A DNA stretch of 60,309 bases from a virus: IMG/VR virus record IMGVR_UViG_3300050821_008749, positions 1 through 60,309 of that record. One strand, written 5' to 3'. Each line of letters begins with the position of its first letter. The stretch's first letter is position 1. The notes under the pieces are model-generated. The model did not search any database. It was not told where the DNA came from and saw only the letters and a list, made by a program, of their open reading frames with translations. Both the position numbers and the translations under genes were made by a program. Of this stretch, positions 15,621 to 24,411 are shown piece by piece.

Positions 15621-16985
15621 ATGGAGCACGTCATAAGCATAACCGCGGTAGATACTACCCTTGGAACGCCTCAGGATAACATAGGGATCATGGGTCTTAT
15701 TTCTAAGGCCGTGGCGGTAGCTCCTACTTTTGCACTCGATACACCCTATCTACTTACGCAGCTTTCCGATTTGGAAGCTCTGGGTATTACGGCGGCCTAC
15801 GATGCTGCTAATAATTTAGCCTTTCATCAGCAGGTCAGCGAATTCTATACTGAGGCTGGGACAGGCGCTCTTTTGTGGGTGCAAGGATGTTCAACAGCTA
15901 CGGCGTATGCTGAGTATGTGACTGGATCAGCTTTTTACAATTTCATTCAATATAGCGGTACCGCGGACCCCGATAATCTTATCCGGATGGTCGGTCTTTG
16001 CTACAACGTACCGGCTACTCAGCAGAGCGCAGCAGATTTCCCTGCCGATGTGTCGGCTACCATTACGGCGCTACAGACTACATATGCGTCCATGTATCAG
16101 GACGGATTCCCCTGGAGTGCCATACTGGATGGATATAATATGAGTAGCACCGTAAATCCGGCTACCGTAGGATCAATGGCCACCAATACCGCTTTTGCTG
16201 TCTCTCTGTGCGTAACCAGTACATTAGGTAATGGCGTTTCTCAGGTAGGTATGGCTTTAGGTCGGTATGCTCGCATTGCCTTGGGTCGCGGTATAGGGAA
16301 TGCTGCTGATGGCGCTGTAAGCCAGGTAACTGCATTCTTGACCAATTCGATAATTATTCCGACTACTGGAACTCTCGTTGTTGGAAGTACGTATTATGTA
16401 TCGAATGGTACAGTTCTTTACAACGGAGTGACTTACCAGACCGGTAAAACTTTCGTAGCTGTAATGGGCTTTACGTCTTATACAACCGCGGATACTGGAT
16501 ATTTGATATTAGGGGCTACTCCCGTTCAAAATCTTACGCCTGCATATGTCAAACAACTGGGCCAGAAACAATACCTGTTTGTGACCCAGCTGAAAGGTAA
16601 ATCCGGATTTTACTGGAATGACGGCGCTACATGTATTTCGCAAACCGAGGCTTTCGCTTTCCAGGAATATAACCGGATAGTCAATGACGCTACACTAGCA
16701 GCGCTCAATTTTTGGACCAATGAGCATGGCGATGATTTGCCAACGGATGTAGCTACCGGTGATTTGGATCCTGTTTGGGTGAATACGAAGCAGAATGAGT
16801 TTAATATCGGATCAAACAGCTATTTTGGTCCTCTGGTATCCGCCGGATCCATTGTTGCCGGTCAAATGCTGATTACAGGTCCCGGGTTTGCTACAAATCC
16901 GAATCCCCAGTTCTCCATTTCGATCGTTCGTAAAAGCATCATCGGTAATATTACCGGAACTGTTCAATACGTTTCAACACTTTAA
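15621..16985 (+). CDS. Contractile tail sheath protein (DUF2586-like)
   Basis: 454 residues. N-terminal ITAVDTTLGTPQDNIGIMGL, the central GRYARIALGRGIGNAADGAV and the C-terminal SISIVRKSIIGNITGTVQYV follow the Bacteroidetes/Mu-type sheath pattern, in which the C-terminal strand interlocks with the next subunit. The segment at ~245-300 is an inserted small beta domain. The sheath contracts to drive the tube through the envelope. It is followed by the tube gene after 3 nt, the order normal for myoviruses. Confidence 0.85.
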   Translation: MEHVISITAVDTTLGTPQDNIGIMGLISKAVAVAPTFALDTPYLLTQLSDLEALGITAAYDAANNLAFHQQVSEFYTEAGTGALLWVQGCSTATAYAEYVTGSAFYNFIQYSGTADPDNLIRMVGLCYNVPATQQSAADFPADVSATITALQTTYASMYQDGFPWSAILDGYNMSSTVNPATVGSMATNTAFAVSLCVTSTLGNGVSQVGMALGRYARIALGRGIGNAADGAVSQVTAFLTNSIIIPTTGTLVVGSTYYVSNGTVLYNGVTYQTGKTFVAVMGFTSYTTADTGYLILGATPVQNLTPAYVKQLGQKQYLFVTQLKGKSGFYWNDGATCISQTEAFAFQEYNRIVNDATLAALNFWTNEHGDDLPTDVATGDLDPVWVNTKQNEFNIGSNSYFGPLVSAGSIVAGQMLITGPGFATNPNPQFSISIVRKSIIGNITGTVQYVSTL

Positions 16986-16988
16986 GCC

Positions 16989-17432
16989 ATGCCTGCACCT
17001 GCTGTAGATCTATCAAAGCTTATTATAGACGCCTCAAACTACAAGGTGGCTATGAATATGTCGGTCGTCCCGGGGGGTCCTGGTACAGTGTTCGTATTTC
17101 AGACGCTTTCATCTATTGGCTGGAACGTATCCGCGGAAAATGAAGTCTTCTATGCCGTAGGAAATAAATGGCCGATAGGTATTGACAATAATGCCTATAA
17201 GATGTCAGGCAAAATGACTATGCAGGCCGGGGAACTTTTCTCGCTGCAGAAAATTTTTGGTGTTGCCAGCCTAGTATTTTCTCCCAGTTCTATTTTGGGC
17301 GTAGTGGCCCTTGATGGAACCTTCAGTAAAACTTTCTCCGGCGTGATGTATCACACGGATGCCATCGATATAAAGAATAAAGACAAAGAGTCCTTGGTAA
17401 GCATGGACTGGGCGGCTATTCTTGTTTCATAG
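16989..17432 (+). CDS. Tail tube protein
   Basis: 147 residues, correct size for a tail tube monomer. It directly follows the sheath gene and precedes the tail-assembly chaperone and tape measure. Sequence features are a beta-rich body (VFVFQTLSSIGWNVSAENEV, YKMSGKMTMQAGELF) and the C-terminal VSMDWAAILVS. The tube polymerises inside the sheath and conducts DNA. Assigned from size, composition and gene order. Confidence 0.8.
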   Translation: MPAPAVDLSKLIIDASNYKVAMNMSVVPGGPGTVFVFQTLSSIGWNVSAENEVFYAVGNKWPIGIDNNAYKMSGKMTMQAGELFSLQKIFGVASLVFSPSSILGVVALDGTFSKTFSGVMYHTDAIDIKNKDKESLVSMDWAAILVS

Positions 17433-17486
17433 GGCAATGGGCGCCATAGCGTCCCGGTCCCTTCCTGACCGTTAAAAAACTGTTAT

Positions 17487-17990
17487 ATGCCTGAAGAAAC
17501 CAGCGTATCAAATACGCATACCCTTACCGTAAAATATTTGGATAAGCTTCCCTCTGGCCGTATCATCGATAATCAGATGGAATGGCTTGACCAGGAAGTC
17601 GAAAAAGAAGCGACTTTTATGGAGCTTGACCGGCGATCCAAGAAACAGGCCGCGCTCCAAGCACATGTTTTAGCAGTCTGCCAATCAATGAAAATTACTG
17701 ATCCTTCAGAGGATAATTTCAAGTTGACGCTGGATCCCACTATGATGAGTGAAGTAGCCGATATGTATATCCGGCTCATGCTGATTCCTGACACTTCCTT
17801 TACAAAGAAAGATAAGGACGCTCTGCTCATGGATAACATAGGCGTTATCCGTACAGGCAATAAACTTTTCTATGAAAAGATGTTCCCTTTTTTTCTGACT
17901 ACGCTGCCGAAAGCCAAAGATTCATCAACGATTTCGACAGCCTCAGAGACGACCTTATTAAGCGACGACCCCGCTTTTACAAAATCGTAG
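17487..17990 (+). CDS. Tail assembly chaperone, short (G-like) form
   Basis: 167 residues, between tube and tape-measure genes where tail assembly chaperones are always found. Acidic helical protein (WLDQEVEKEATFMELDRRSK, then DMYIRLMLIPDTSFTKKD). At residues 135-136 the frame crosses a run of seven T bases that can act as a -1 slip site; the alternative product replaces the last 31 residues (LTTLPK...) with about 75 from the -1 frame. Chaperones of this type coat the tape measure during tail assembly. Confidence 0.75.
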   Translation: MPEETSVSNTHTLTVKYLDKLPSGRIIDNQMEWLDQEVEKEATFMELDRRSKKQAALQAHVLAVCQSMKITDPSEDNFKLTLDPTMMSEVADMYIRLMLIPDTSFTKKDKDALLMDNIGVIRTGNKLFYEKMFPFFLTTLPKAKDSSTISTASETTLLSDDPAFTKS

Positions 17991-18121
17991 AATTTAGGGC
18001 GTTCCTGAATTTAACGACCCAGGATTTGGAAGATATGTCACTTCAGGATGAAATGGATTATACGATCATGCTGAAAGAAACCTTGAAATTGTGGCACGCG
18101 CCCTATCAAAAACATGACTAG
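17876..18121 (+). CDS. -1 frame extension of the tail chaperone (GT-like part)
   Basis: This frame is open from 17876 to TAG 18119-18121 and is entered by slipping at T TTT TTT (17888-17894). After the slip it reads SDYAAESQ, then FINDFDSLRDDLIKRRPRF, VEFRAFLNLTTQDLEDM and LKETLKLWHAPYQKHD, with good coding character and no internal start until 18035. The fusion product is about 211 residues. The arrangement, two forms made just before the tape measure, is the classic G/GT pattern. Confidence 0.75.
   Translation, partial: KDVPFFSDYAAESQRFINDFDSLRDDLIKRRPRFYKIVEFRAFLNLTTQDLEDMSLQDEMDYTIMLKETLKLWHAPYQKHD
17888..17894 (+). other. -1 ribosomal frameshift heptamer T TTT TTT
   Basis: In the chaperone frame the codons are CCT TTT TTT CTG. 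Both TTT codons can re-pair after a one-base backward slip, and the -1 frame then stays open to the stop 6 nt before the tape-measure start. Same class of signal as in other tail chaperone genes. Confidence 0.7.
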
Positions 18122-18127
18122 CAGATA

Positions 18128-19918
18128 ATGATCTACGGCTTTACCTTTAATGTAGACGGCAACGCAGCCGAAAAATTGGCGGCTATGAAAGAAGCTCTCA
18201 AAGCGGCCGGTATTGAAGCAGTGGAGGTAAAAAAGAAAGTAGATGAGTCAGGAGAGCAAATGATAGATACTTTTAAGCGGGTCGGAGAGGTCATAGCGGC
18301 CACTTTCGCTATTGAAAAAATAAAAGAATTCGGAAGAGAGATCCTGGAAACAACCGCCGAATTTGAAGGCTTCAGGAACCGGATTCAATTCGCTTCGGTT
18401 AATACGGCTGATGCTACGCGTAACCTGGACTTTTTAAAGGAAACCGTTCAAGATCTACATGTTCCTTTAAGGGAGACCATGCAAGGTTTTTCTGATATGG
18501 AAGCTGGTCTTTCAGGAACCAACATACAAGGCGAGCGGCTCAGACAGCTATTCACTGGTATAACAGTAGCGGCGACTTCACTTCATTTACCTAACGCGCA
18601 GCTTGAACGAACGCTATATGACCTGAAAGAAATAGGTGAGGTGGGCGTTAATATGCGCGTAGGGAGAAGCTTGATTCAGCAATTTACTGGCATCGGGCCT
18701 GTTATAAAACAGGTATTTCATAAATCCATTCAGGAGCTGGCGCAAGAACGGTTTTCCGGGACCGAATTTTTGACTAAGCTCGGACCCGCATTAGCTAAAT
18801 ACTACGCTGGAGGCCAGGCTGCTTATTCAAGTAGTCTACAGGCACATATGGTTGATACGCAGAACGAATATATCGATACGCAGCTTAGCTTAGGCGAAAA
18901 GCTAAAACCGGTATATATTGATCTTATGAATGCAGCGATCGGCGCCATGAAGGGAATTCAAGGTTTTGTGGACGTCCTATATAAGAACCGGCAAACAGTG
19001 ATAGAAGTAGCTGAGGCTGTTAGAGGACTTATTATTGCCTGGGGCATATATAAGGTAACTACGCTAGCCGTCGAAGGCGTTAACTTGCTTTCGAACATAA
19101 GTTTCCGTGACATGAAAATTGTTCTTGTAGAAGCAACGGAAGCTACGGAAGGGATGGCAGCGGCCAACGAGGAGCTATCCATTTCGATGGCTTCGCTGGG
19201 TTGGGGCGCTCTTTTAGTTGGTCTCGGTTTAGTGATTGAAAAGTTTGCTGAATGGAACAATGCCTTGGATGCATCATTGGATAAAATATCCAATCTTAAA
19301 AAATTTCAGGAGGATCAAGGAAGAGAATCCGATAAATACGCAGATATCATATCGGAATATTCGCAGTATGGGTCCATGACCGCGGCAAATAAGGGAAGTT
19401 TGTTGAATGAGGTTAATGCTGATATGAGCCAATTAAGTTCTTCTACTGTCAATATGCAGGGGCGCATTCAAGATATTCAGTCACGTATGGCTGCTATTCA
19501 TCCTACAACAGAAAACGTTAAGATGGAAGGTGGCGGATTCAAGAAAATGACCGTTTATCCTGATGAATATTTTGATTTGCAGCATCAATTGGATGGACTG
19601 AAAGACGTACTCAATATTTCCCAGCTGCATATGGGTAACCTTATGAATATTCAGGATAGGTTAACCGGAGATAAAATAAAGCCGAATGACGCTTACAATG
19701 CTGCAGGAGTGCAACAGGGGGTAGCTGGAGAACTATCCGGATTGGGGGGCGCTAGAGGAGGTCTCGGTGAAGCAAAAGTCATAAACATTCATATAGATAC
19801 GATGCAGAAGGTAACTACTTCTGATAATGCGGATCTAAAGAATAAAGGACGTGATGCAGTTGAAGTTATGCTCAGGACCTTGGATAATATTGCTTACAGT
19901 CAAACCGTAACGCAATGA
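18128..19918 (+). CDS. Tail tape measure protein
   Basis: 596 residues, the longest gene of the tail core and correctly placed after the chaperone frameshift region. Long helices dominate (AEKLAAMKEALKAAGIEAVE at residues ~13-32, FKRVGEVIAATFAIEKIKEF, ETVQDLHVPLRETMQGFSDM), with two hydrophobic stretches at about residues 295-320 and 352-375 typical of tape measures. The length would predict a short to medium tail, roughly 80-90 nm at 0.15 nm per residue. A 4-nt overlap with the next gene couples translation. Confidence 0.85.
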   Translation: MIYGFTFNVDGNAAEKLAAMKEALKAAGIEAVEVKKKVDESGEQMIDTFKRVGEVIAATFAIEKIKEFGREILETTAEFEGFRNRIQFASVNTADATRNLDFLKETVQDLHVPLRETMQGFSDMEAGLSGTNIQGERLRQLFTGITVAATSLHLPNAQLERTLYDLKEIGEVGVNMRVGRSLIQQFTGIGPVIKQVFHKSIQELAQERFSGTEFLTKLGPALAKYYAGGQAAYSSSLQAHMVDTQNEYIDTQLSLGEKLKPVYIDLMNAAIGAMKGIQGFVDVLYKNRQTVIEVAEAVRGLIIAWGIYKVTTLAVEGVNLLSNISFRDMKIVLVEATEATEGMAAANEELSISMASLGWGALLVGLGLVIEKFAEWNNALDASLDKISNLKKFQEDQGRESDKYADIISEYSQYGSMTAANKGSLLNEVNADMSQLSSSTVNMQGRIQDIQSRMAAIHPTTENVKMEGGGFKKMTVYPDEYFDLQHQLDGLKDVLNISQLHMGNLMNIQDRLTGDKIKPNDAYNAAGVQQGVAGELSGLGGARGGLGEAKVINIHIDTMQKVTTSDNADLKNKGRDAVEVMLRTLDNIAYSQTVTQ

Positions 19919-20475
19919 TAAATTATCAAGGATATAATCTTCCAGAGGACGCTGCTACGCCTGTTACCTATACAGTGGATCAGACCAACAATCCAGGTTT
20001 GGTAGTGATTGGAGGAACTACAGGAAGCATTGCTACTTCTTTGCAACTGGCTATCGCTTCGCCTGGCGGCGGCGTTCCTATAGCTAACCAAGCCGTCATA
20101 TTGCCAGGGGATTGCGCGATAGGAATAACCTGGGAAAAGGTTTTAGCTGTATCAGGGATAATTGATGGGGAAGATGTAATAGAACATATAAGGCGTAAAT
20201 GCTGCGCAATAGAGTTTTCTTTTACACTGCTTTCACCTAACCCGAATGGAGGAGGATATATATTTCCTCAGAACGATTTCAAAACTCTTTTGAATAATGT
20301 GTTTCTTCCGAATAAGGTCCAAAGCGTTCAAAACACCTGGTTGAATAGCCAAGGCATTTCGCAAATTGTGATTCATAAAATGGTACCTACGCCAGTAAAA
20401 GGAAGTACTAAAATGATGGTTCGAATAGTATCGATTGAAAACATAGTCGGTCTTCCTTTAACAATAGCAAGCTGA
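19915..20475 (+). CDS. Baseplate-associated protein (DUF6046-like, tentative)
   Basis: 186 residues, between tape measure and hub. Soluble beta protein with KCCAIEFSFTLLSPN, IFPQNDFKTLLNNVFLPNKV and IVIHKMVPTPVKGSTKMMVR; the last third resembles short proteins at this position in Bacteroidetes myophages. Likely acts at the tube-baseplate interface, similar in position to LysM-type or gp53-type proteins. Family name given with low certainty. Confidence 0.55.
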   Translation: MINYQGYNLPEDAATPVTYTVDQTNNPGLVVIGGTTGSIATSLQLAIASPGGGVPIANQAVILPGDCAIGITWEKVLAVSGIIDGEDVIEHIRRKCCAIEFSFTLLSPNPNGGGYIFPQNDFKTLLNNVFLPNKVQSVQNTWLNSQGISQIVIHKMVPTPVKGSTKMMVRIVSIENIVGLPLTIAS

Positions 20476-21464
20476 TGTATTTCGACACTTCATATTCAGT
20501 TACAATAAATGGCAATCCGGTCATATCGGTAGTTCGCGTCAAAACGAAACGTGAGTCTACCCATATCGGCGCGTCTTGTGAAATAGTAGTGCCTCAGAAT
20601 TGCGTTGTGGCTTATGTGGGTGGAAGTAATATAAATTTTTTGACTGGGTATCCCCAGAATATATTTAGCGTAGGAGATGAGGTTACGGTGACTGCTCAGT
20701 ATGTAGGTCTGCCTTCAGTTCAGATATTCCAGGGCTTCGTCTACGATTTCGTAGAAAATATGCCTACGACTATAAAATGTCTGGATTATGTGTATAATCT
20801 TAATCTCAATATCATAAAAAATATAAGCGCTAAGACTTCCACCTTCAGCAGTATCGTAAATCAGGCGCTATCGGGAACCGGGGTAACTCAGATGCAGGGT
20901 AATGTAGATTTCAGCCTTCAAAATATAAGCCTTCAGATAATGAGTCCGGCCGCTATACTGGATTGGTTCAAAAAACAACTTGGATTGAATATATCTCTTC
21001 AAGGTAATCAGCTTTACGCAAATATAGCTAGCAATACCTTGGATACTGTTCTTTTCGATACTGCGCGTAATGTAAAGAAAAGCGGCGTTCAGAAGCCTGA
21101 AACAGCTTTTCAGCAATATCAGGTTACTGCCCACTTTGTGCTGACTGATGGAAGGAAAAGTACGATACAAGTCGGAAGCGGCGTGAATGTGGATCAGTGG
21201 TTCTATAATATACCGTATAATCCTACCCTATATCAGCAGATGGCTGAACAAGCCTTAACCCGGGTTAAACAAACTAAGTATAGCGGTACGTTGACGGGAT
21301 ATCTATATCCTATAGTTAATCTGTTTGATAGAATTACGTATACGGATCAGAGGTACCCCGATAAAAATGGAGATTACGTGTGTATAGGTCATGAATATGA
21401 TTTGAGCGATTCGGGCTTTCAGCAAACAATAAAAATGTCGTATTTAACGACCAACGCAGCATGA
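20475..21464 (+). CDS. Baseplate hub protein (gpD / Mu gp44-like)
   Basis: 329 residues, overlapping the upstream stop by one base. Two beta-barrel-like parts are visible: residues ~1-100 (VTINGNPVISVVRVKTKRES, IFQGFVYDFVENMPTTIKC) and ~180-320 (KPETAFQQYQVTAHFVLTDG, then RITYTDQRYPDKNGDYVCIG), with AAILDWFKKQLGLNISLQGN between. This is the usual organisation of late-control gpD-type hubs, which bridge the tube end and the spike. The following gene is the spike, as expected. Confidence 0.75.
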   Translation: MYFDTSYSVTINGNPVISVVRVKTKRESTHIGASCEIVVPQNCVVAYVGGSNINFLTGYPQNIFSVGDEVTVTAQYVGLPSVQIFQGFVYDFVENMPTTIKCLDYVYNLNLNIIKNISAKTSTFSSIVNQALSGTGVTQMQGNVDFSLQNISLQIMSPAAILDWFKKQLGLNISLQGNQLYANIASNTLDTVLFDTARNVKKSGVQKPETAFQQYQVTAHFVLTDGRKSTIQVGSGVNVDQWFYNIPYNPTLYQQMAEQALTRVKQTKYSGTLTGYLYPIVNLFDRITYTDQRYPDKNGDYVCIGHEYDLSDSGFQQTIKMSYLTTNAA

Positions 21465-22093
21465 CAGGAAGCGACGATAAGGAACAGGAGCTAACAGATA
21501 AAACAGTCTTAGCTATCCAGGTGGTTACTAAACATCTGGCTATGATCGACGGCGTCGTTACGGATGTAAGTGATGCAATGACTACGTTTTCCTGTACGGT
21601 GACTACTGGAGATTCCAATACAGGAACTACAGAAAGGTATAGTGTTCCGCTCCGGGTTCTGATAGGGAGCCAAGGGTCAAATATTGAAATACCGGTAATT
21701 AACTCAGCGTGTGTCATAGGGTTCAGGAATGGAAGCGATGGAAGGCCTCAAATGATTTGGGCGGATCAGATAGATACGAAAGAGCTAACGCTAGCTACAA
21801 AGTTCATAGTGTCCACGCAAAATAATGCTGCCTCGCTCCAATTGGATAGTAAGATAACGATGAACGGTGGAAAAAATGGCGGCGTACCGCTTGCAAAAGC
21901 AGTGGAGGCCGCCGGTCAAGCCGATGTACAAATATTGAGCGCGATACTGAATGTTCTTGGCGGCGATCCGATCAATGAGCCAGGGAATGGCGCTCCTTCA
22001 GCTTTGCAGCAGGCTTTGAATGCAGCAACGGCAGGATTAAACCCGGGGGACTATTCATCAAATACTATAGAAAATCCCAATGTGCTTCAGTGA
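21461..22093 (+). CDS. Baseplate spike protein (Mu gp45 / gpV-like)
   Basis: 210 residues. A central OB-fold-like segment (YSVPLRVLIGSQGSNIEIPV, INSACVIGFRNGSDGRPQMI) and a beta-helical repeat part (FIVSTQNNAASLQLDSKITM) match membrane-piercing spikes. The C-terminus is Ala/Asn-rich rather than the His-x-His iron tip of P2 gpV. Located directly after the hub. Confidence 0.7.
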   Translation: MTGSDDKEQELTDKTVLAIQVVTKHLAMIDGVVTDVSDAMTTFSCTVTTGDSNTGTTERYSVPLRVLIGSQGSNIEIPVINSACVIGFRNGSDGRPQMIWADQIDTKELTLATKFIVSTQNNAASLQLDSKITMNGGKNGGVPLAKAVEAAGQADVQILSAILNVLGGDPINEPGNGAPSALQQALNAATAGLNPGDYSSNTIENPNVLQ

Positions 22094-22392
22094 AAGATAT
22101 TGCCTACGATATAACGGCTCTGGATGCTATTTTAACCGCTGAGGGTGATTTTGCGGTAACTGATAATCCATCTACTCAAAATGGAGGAATTATTTTACAG
22201 GCCAGGGGTTTTAATCGAAGTAACCTATTGCTGGGTATCGGGCTTTCTGAGGTACACGGAGAGGACATAACTGAGTTTGCTACGCAAATGAATAGATGGC
22301 AAACTCAGGTAACTGGAGATGGAGGACAAGCAGCATGGTCATATGATCCGAATAGTGGTAATACGTCGTGGAAAGTAAATTACCCGTTATGA
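22090..22392 (+). CDS. Baseplate wedge protein (Mu gp46 / gp25-like)
   Basis: 100 residues with a GTG start overlapping the previous TGA. Size and order (spike, small wedge protein, then LysM and J-like proteins) fit gp46/gp25-type wedge subunits. Sequence: AYDITALDAILTAEGDFAVT, then QNGGIILQARGFNRSNLLLG. Such proteins help close the baseplate ring. Confidence 0.6.
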   Translation: MKDIAYDITALDAILTAEGDFAVTDNPSTQNGGIILQARGFNRSNLLLGIGLSEVHGEDITEFATQMNRWQTQVTGDGGQAAWSYDPNSGNTSWKVNYPL

Positions 22393-22733
22393 GTTATACG
22401 GTAGGCTTGGGTGATACGATTATGGATGTGGCATGTAATAGCACGGGTATGGCTTCGAATGTGGATCCTATCTTAACTGCTAATGGATTCACGGATTGGT
22501 CGCCCGAATTATATGCCGGGCAGGTTATTGAAATACCGGCTACGCTCTCTACGGATATTAATGTTTTAGCTCAGCTTAATAGCTATCCGATTTGTCAAAA
22601 TGCTTCAGATACAGGAAATGAATTGGCGGATGAATTATTCGATCTTTTGAACGGCCTTTGGATTTTAAGTACTGGATATTGGGATGTAATAGCGGTATGG
22701 ACACCGACAGGAGTATGGAACCCGGGAAACTAA
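22389..22733 (+). CDS. LysM-domain tail protein (gpX-like)
   Basis: 114 residues from ATG 22389 (ATGA overlap). The first ~50 residues form a LysM unit: YTVGLGDTIMDVACNSTGMA, PILTANGFTDWSPELYAGQV and IEIPA. LysM-bearing tail proteins such as P2 gpX bind at the tube-baseplate junction. The second half (NELADELFDLLNGLWILSTG) is a short helical tail. Confidence 0.75.
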   Translation: MSYTVGLGDTIMDVACNSTGMASNVDPILTANGFTDWSPELYAGQVIEIPATLSTDINVLAQLNSYPICQNASDTGNELADELFDLLNGLWILSTGYWDVIAVWTPTGVWNPGN

Positions 22734-22739
22734 AAACAT

Positions 22740-23105
22740 ATGCAACAATCAATAGTTGAAGGGATGTCAGGACAAGCTGCGCTTGAAGTTATCAATGGTA
22801 ACTTTACAGAGTTGTACGGCGCCTTGACTTTTCCTGTTAAGCTACCGGGTCTGAATGCGAATACGACTTACGCGGTCCCAGCAAATGCTTTCATATCAGA
22901 AATTGATATTTTAGCTACTTCAGGCGCCCCTTCAGTTAACATAGGGACTACGCCAAACGGGACCGATATATTGGACGTGACACAGCCTGCTAATTTTGCG
23001 CATGCTGAAGTAGAAGCGTATTATGCAGCCTCTGCGCCTATGTACATAACAATCAGTGGAGGTACAATTAGTTTTAGGATGCTTATAACGCTCAATTATT
23101 TCTAA
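22740..23105 (+). CDS. Small baseplate-region protein of unknown function
   Basis: 121 residues between the LysM protein and gpJ-like protein. N-terminal MSGQAALEVINGNFTELYGA resembles fibre-attachment helices ('...in.nf..ly'), followed by a beta-sandwich-like part (ITISGGTISFRMLITLNYF). Could be a fibre adaptor. No firm family. Confidence 0.5.
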   Translation: MQQSIVEGMSGQAALEVINGNFTELYGALTFPVKLPGLNANTTYAVPANAFISEIDILATSGAPSVNIGTTPNGTDILDVTQPANFAHAEVEAYYAASAPMYITISGGTISFRMLITLNYF

Positions 23106-23920
23106 TGAGTTCTCAGACGCAAATACTAGCCAACATAGGAAGCATTGGTATGAATAATGCCAGCAATGCGGCTGTAACCGTCATTATCGCTCAGGGCGTA
23201 GGTTTATGTATCGACAATACGATCATAGAATTCGCCAATACGCAGGAGGCGATTCTATACATGATCACGAATAAAAATTACGGTAAAGCCGGATATTATG
23301 TTGCTGCTGCGCTAGCCTTTCAAAATGGATATAATTTAGCGCCATCAGCAAGTACTTTATATCCTTCCTATGCTGTAATAGATCCGACGGCCCAGGTCGT
23401 CAAACAGGCAGCTTTTGAAGTAATTACGCAGGGATCGAATTCTCTTTTATTCCTTAAAATAGCCGGGCAGGACCCGGTTACCGGATTGCTTCAGCCATTG
23501 CCATCGGATCAATTCGCTGCATTTCAGGCATACATGACCAATTTCTTAATCCCTTATATTCCTGTCACTTTCATAAATAATCAGCCTGATCAGCTCAGCT
23601 TTAATGGGATATTTACTTACTACCCCACTTATGACGTGAATGTAGCAAGCGCTGCCATTATGCCGCAATTGACTTCATTCTTAACGAATTTCCAATTTAA
23701 TGGGCAGTTCTATTGCGGTGATTTGGAAAGTTTCGTTCAGTTCGGAAATGTGCCGTTAGGCGGATCAATCCCCGGAATACCTGGATGCAGGAACTTTAGG
23801 CTATCTAATACGTCATTGAACGGAGTAGCTTTTGCCGATGATATAGTCCTTCCATCTGGATATTTCAACTATACTTCAAATATCATAAACAATATTCAAC
23901 TGGTAGCAGCCTCATCATGA
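23105..23920 (+). CDS. Baseplate J-like protein (Mu gp47-like)
   Basis: 271 residues. The order after the wedge genes, length and sequence (GVGLCIDNTIIEFANTQEAI, IPVTFINNQPDQLSFNGIFT, IPGCRNFRLSNTSLNGVAFA) fit J-type wedge proteins, shorter than the 350+ residues usual in Mu. The GDLESFVQFGNVPLGG segment corresponds to the conserved 'l...i...pGV.d' region. Forms the baseplate arms that carry fibres. Confidence 0.6.
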   Translation: MSSQTQILANIGSIGMNNASNAAVTVIIAQGVGLCIDNTIIEFANTQEAILYMITNKNYGKAGYYVAAALAFQNGYNLAPSASTLYPSYAVIDPTAQVVKQAAFEVITQGSNSLLFLKIAGQDPVTGLLQPLPSDQFAAFQAYMTNFLIPYIPVTFINNQPDQLSFNGIFTYYPTYDVNVASAAIMPQLTSFLTNFQFNGQFYCGDLESFVQFGNVPLGGSIPGIPGCRNFRLSNTSLNGVAFADDIVLPSGYFNYTSNIINNIQLVAASS

Positions 23921-24411
23921 CGCAATTTAGAAACATACAGTATTCCAGAATGCTGATTGATACGCTCAGTAGCGATCTATCATTTAATTCAGATGGTAGT
24001 TTGACCTGGTTCTATAAGTATTGTGCTTGTTGTTTGCAACCGCTGGTAGCTCCTTTTGCGGCCTTCGTAACTTTTCGAAATACGGAGGCTTTGATCGCTC
24101 AATGCGCTTATCAGATTGGCCAGCTTACCAATGTTCTAAATTATTTATTTGACCCGGTCAACAATACCATAACGATATCCCGGGCAGTATCAAATCAGCC
24201 GGCTATTGATGATTGGGCATATCCAGCCAAATCACAGTTGACTGCCGGCTGGACTGATCCTGCCAAGCTTCAAACCAGGGGATTTACTGACGCTGTCAAT
24301 ACTACCGGAACCCTCATTACTATACCTCCGTATGTAGACCAAAGCGCTTTAGTAGCCGTTGTGGAACAAATCCGCTTGGAGGGCCTAACCTATTCAATCG
24401 TCGTATCATGA
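23917..24411 (+). CDS. Baseplate/tail protein (Mu gp48-position)
   Basis: 164 residues with an ATGA overlap to its upstream neighbour. It lies between gpJ-like and fibre genes, where tail protein I/gp48 subunits that attach fibres are encoded. Sequence begins FRNIQYSRMLIDTLSSDLSF and contains YCACCLQPLVAPFAAFVTF. Assigned by position; the family is not recognisable by eye. Confidence 0.45.
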   Translation: MTQFRNIQYSRMLIDTLSSDLSFNSDGSLTWFYKYCACCLQPLVAPFAAFVTFRNTEALIAQCAYQIGQLTNVLNYLFDPVNNTITISRAVSNQPAIDDWAYPAKSQLTAGWTDPAKLQTRGFTDAVNTTGTLITIPPYVDQSALVAVVEQIRLEGLTYSIVVS

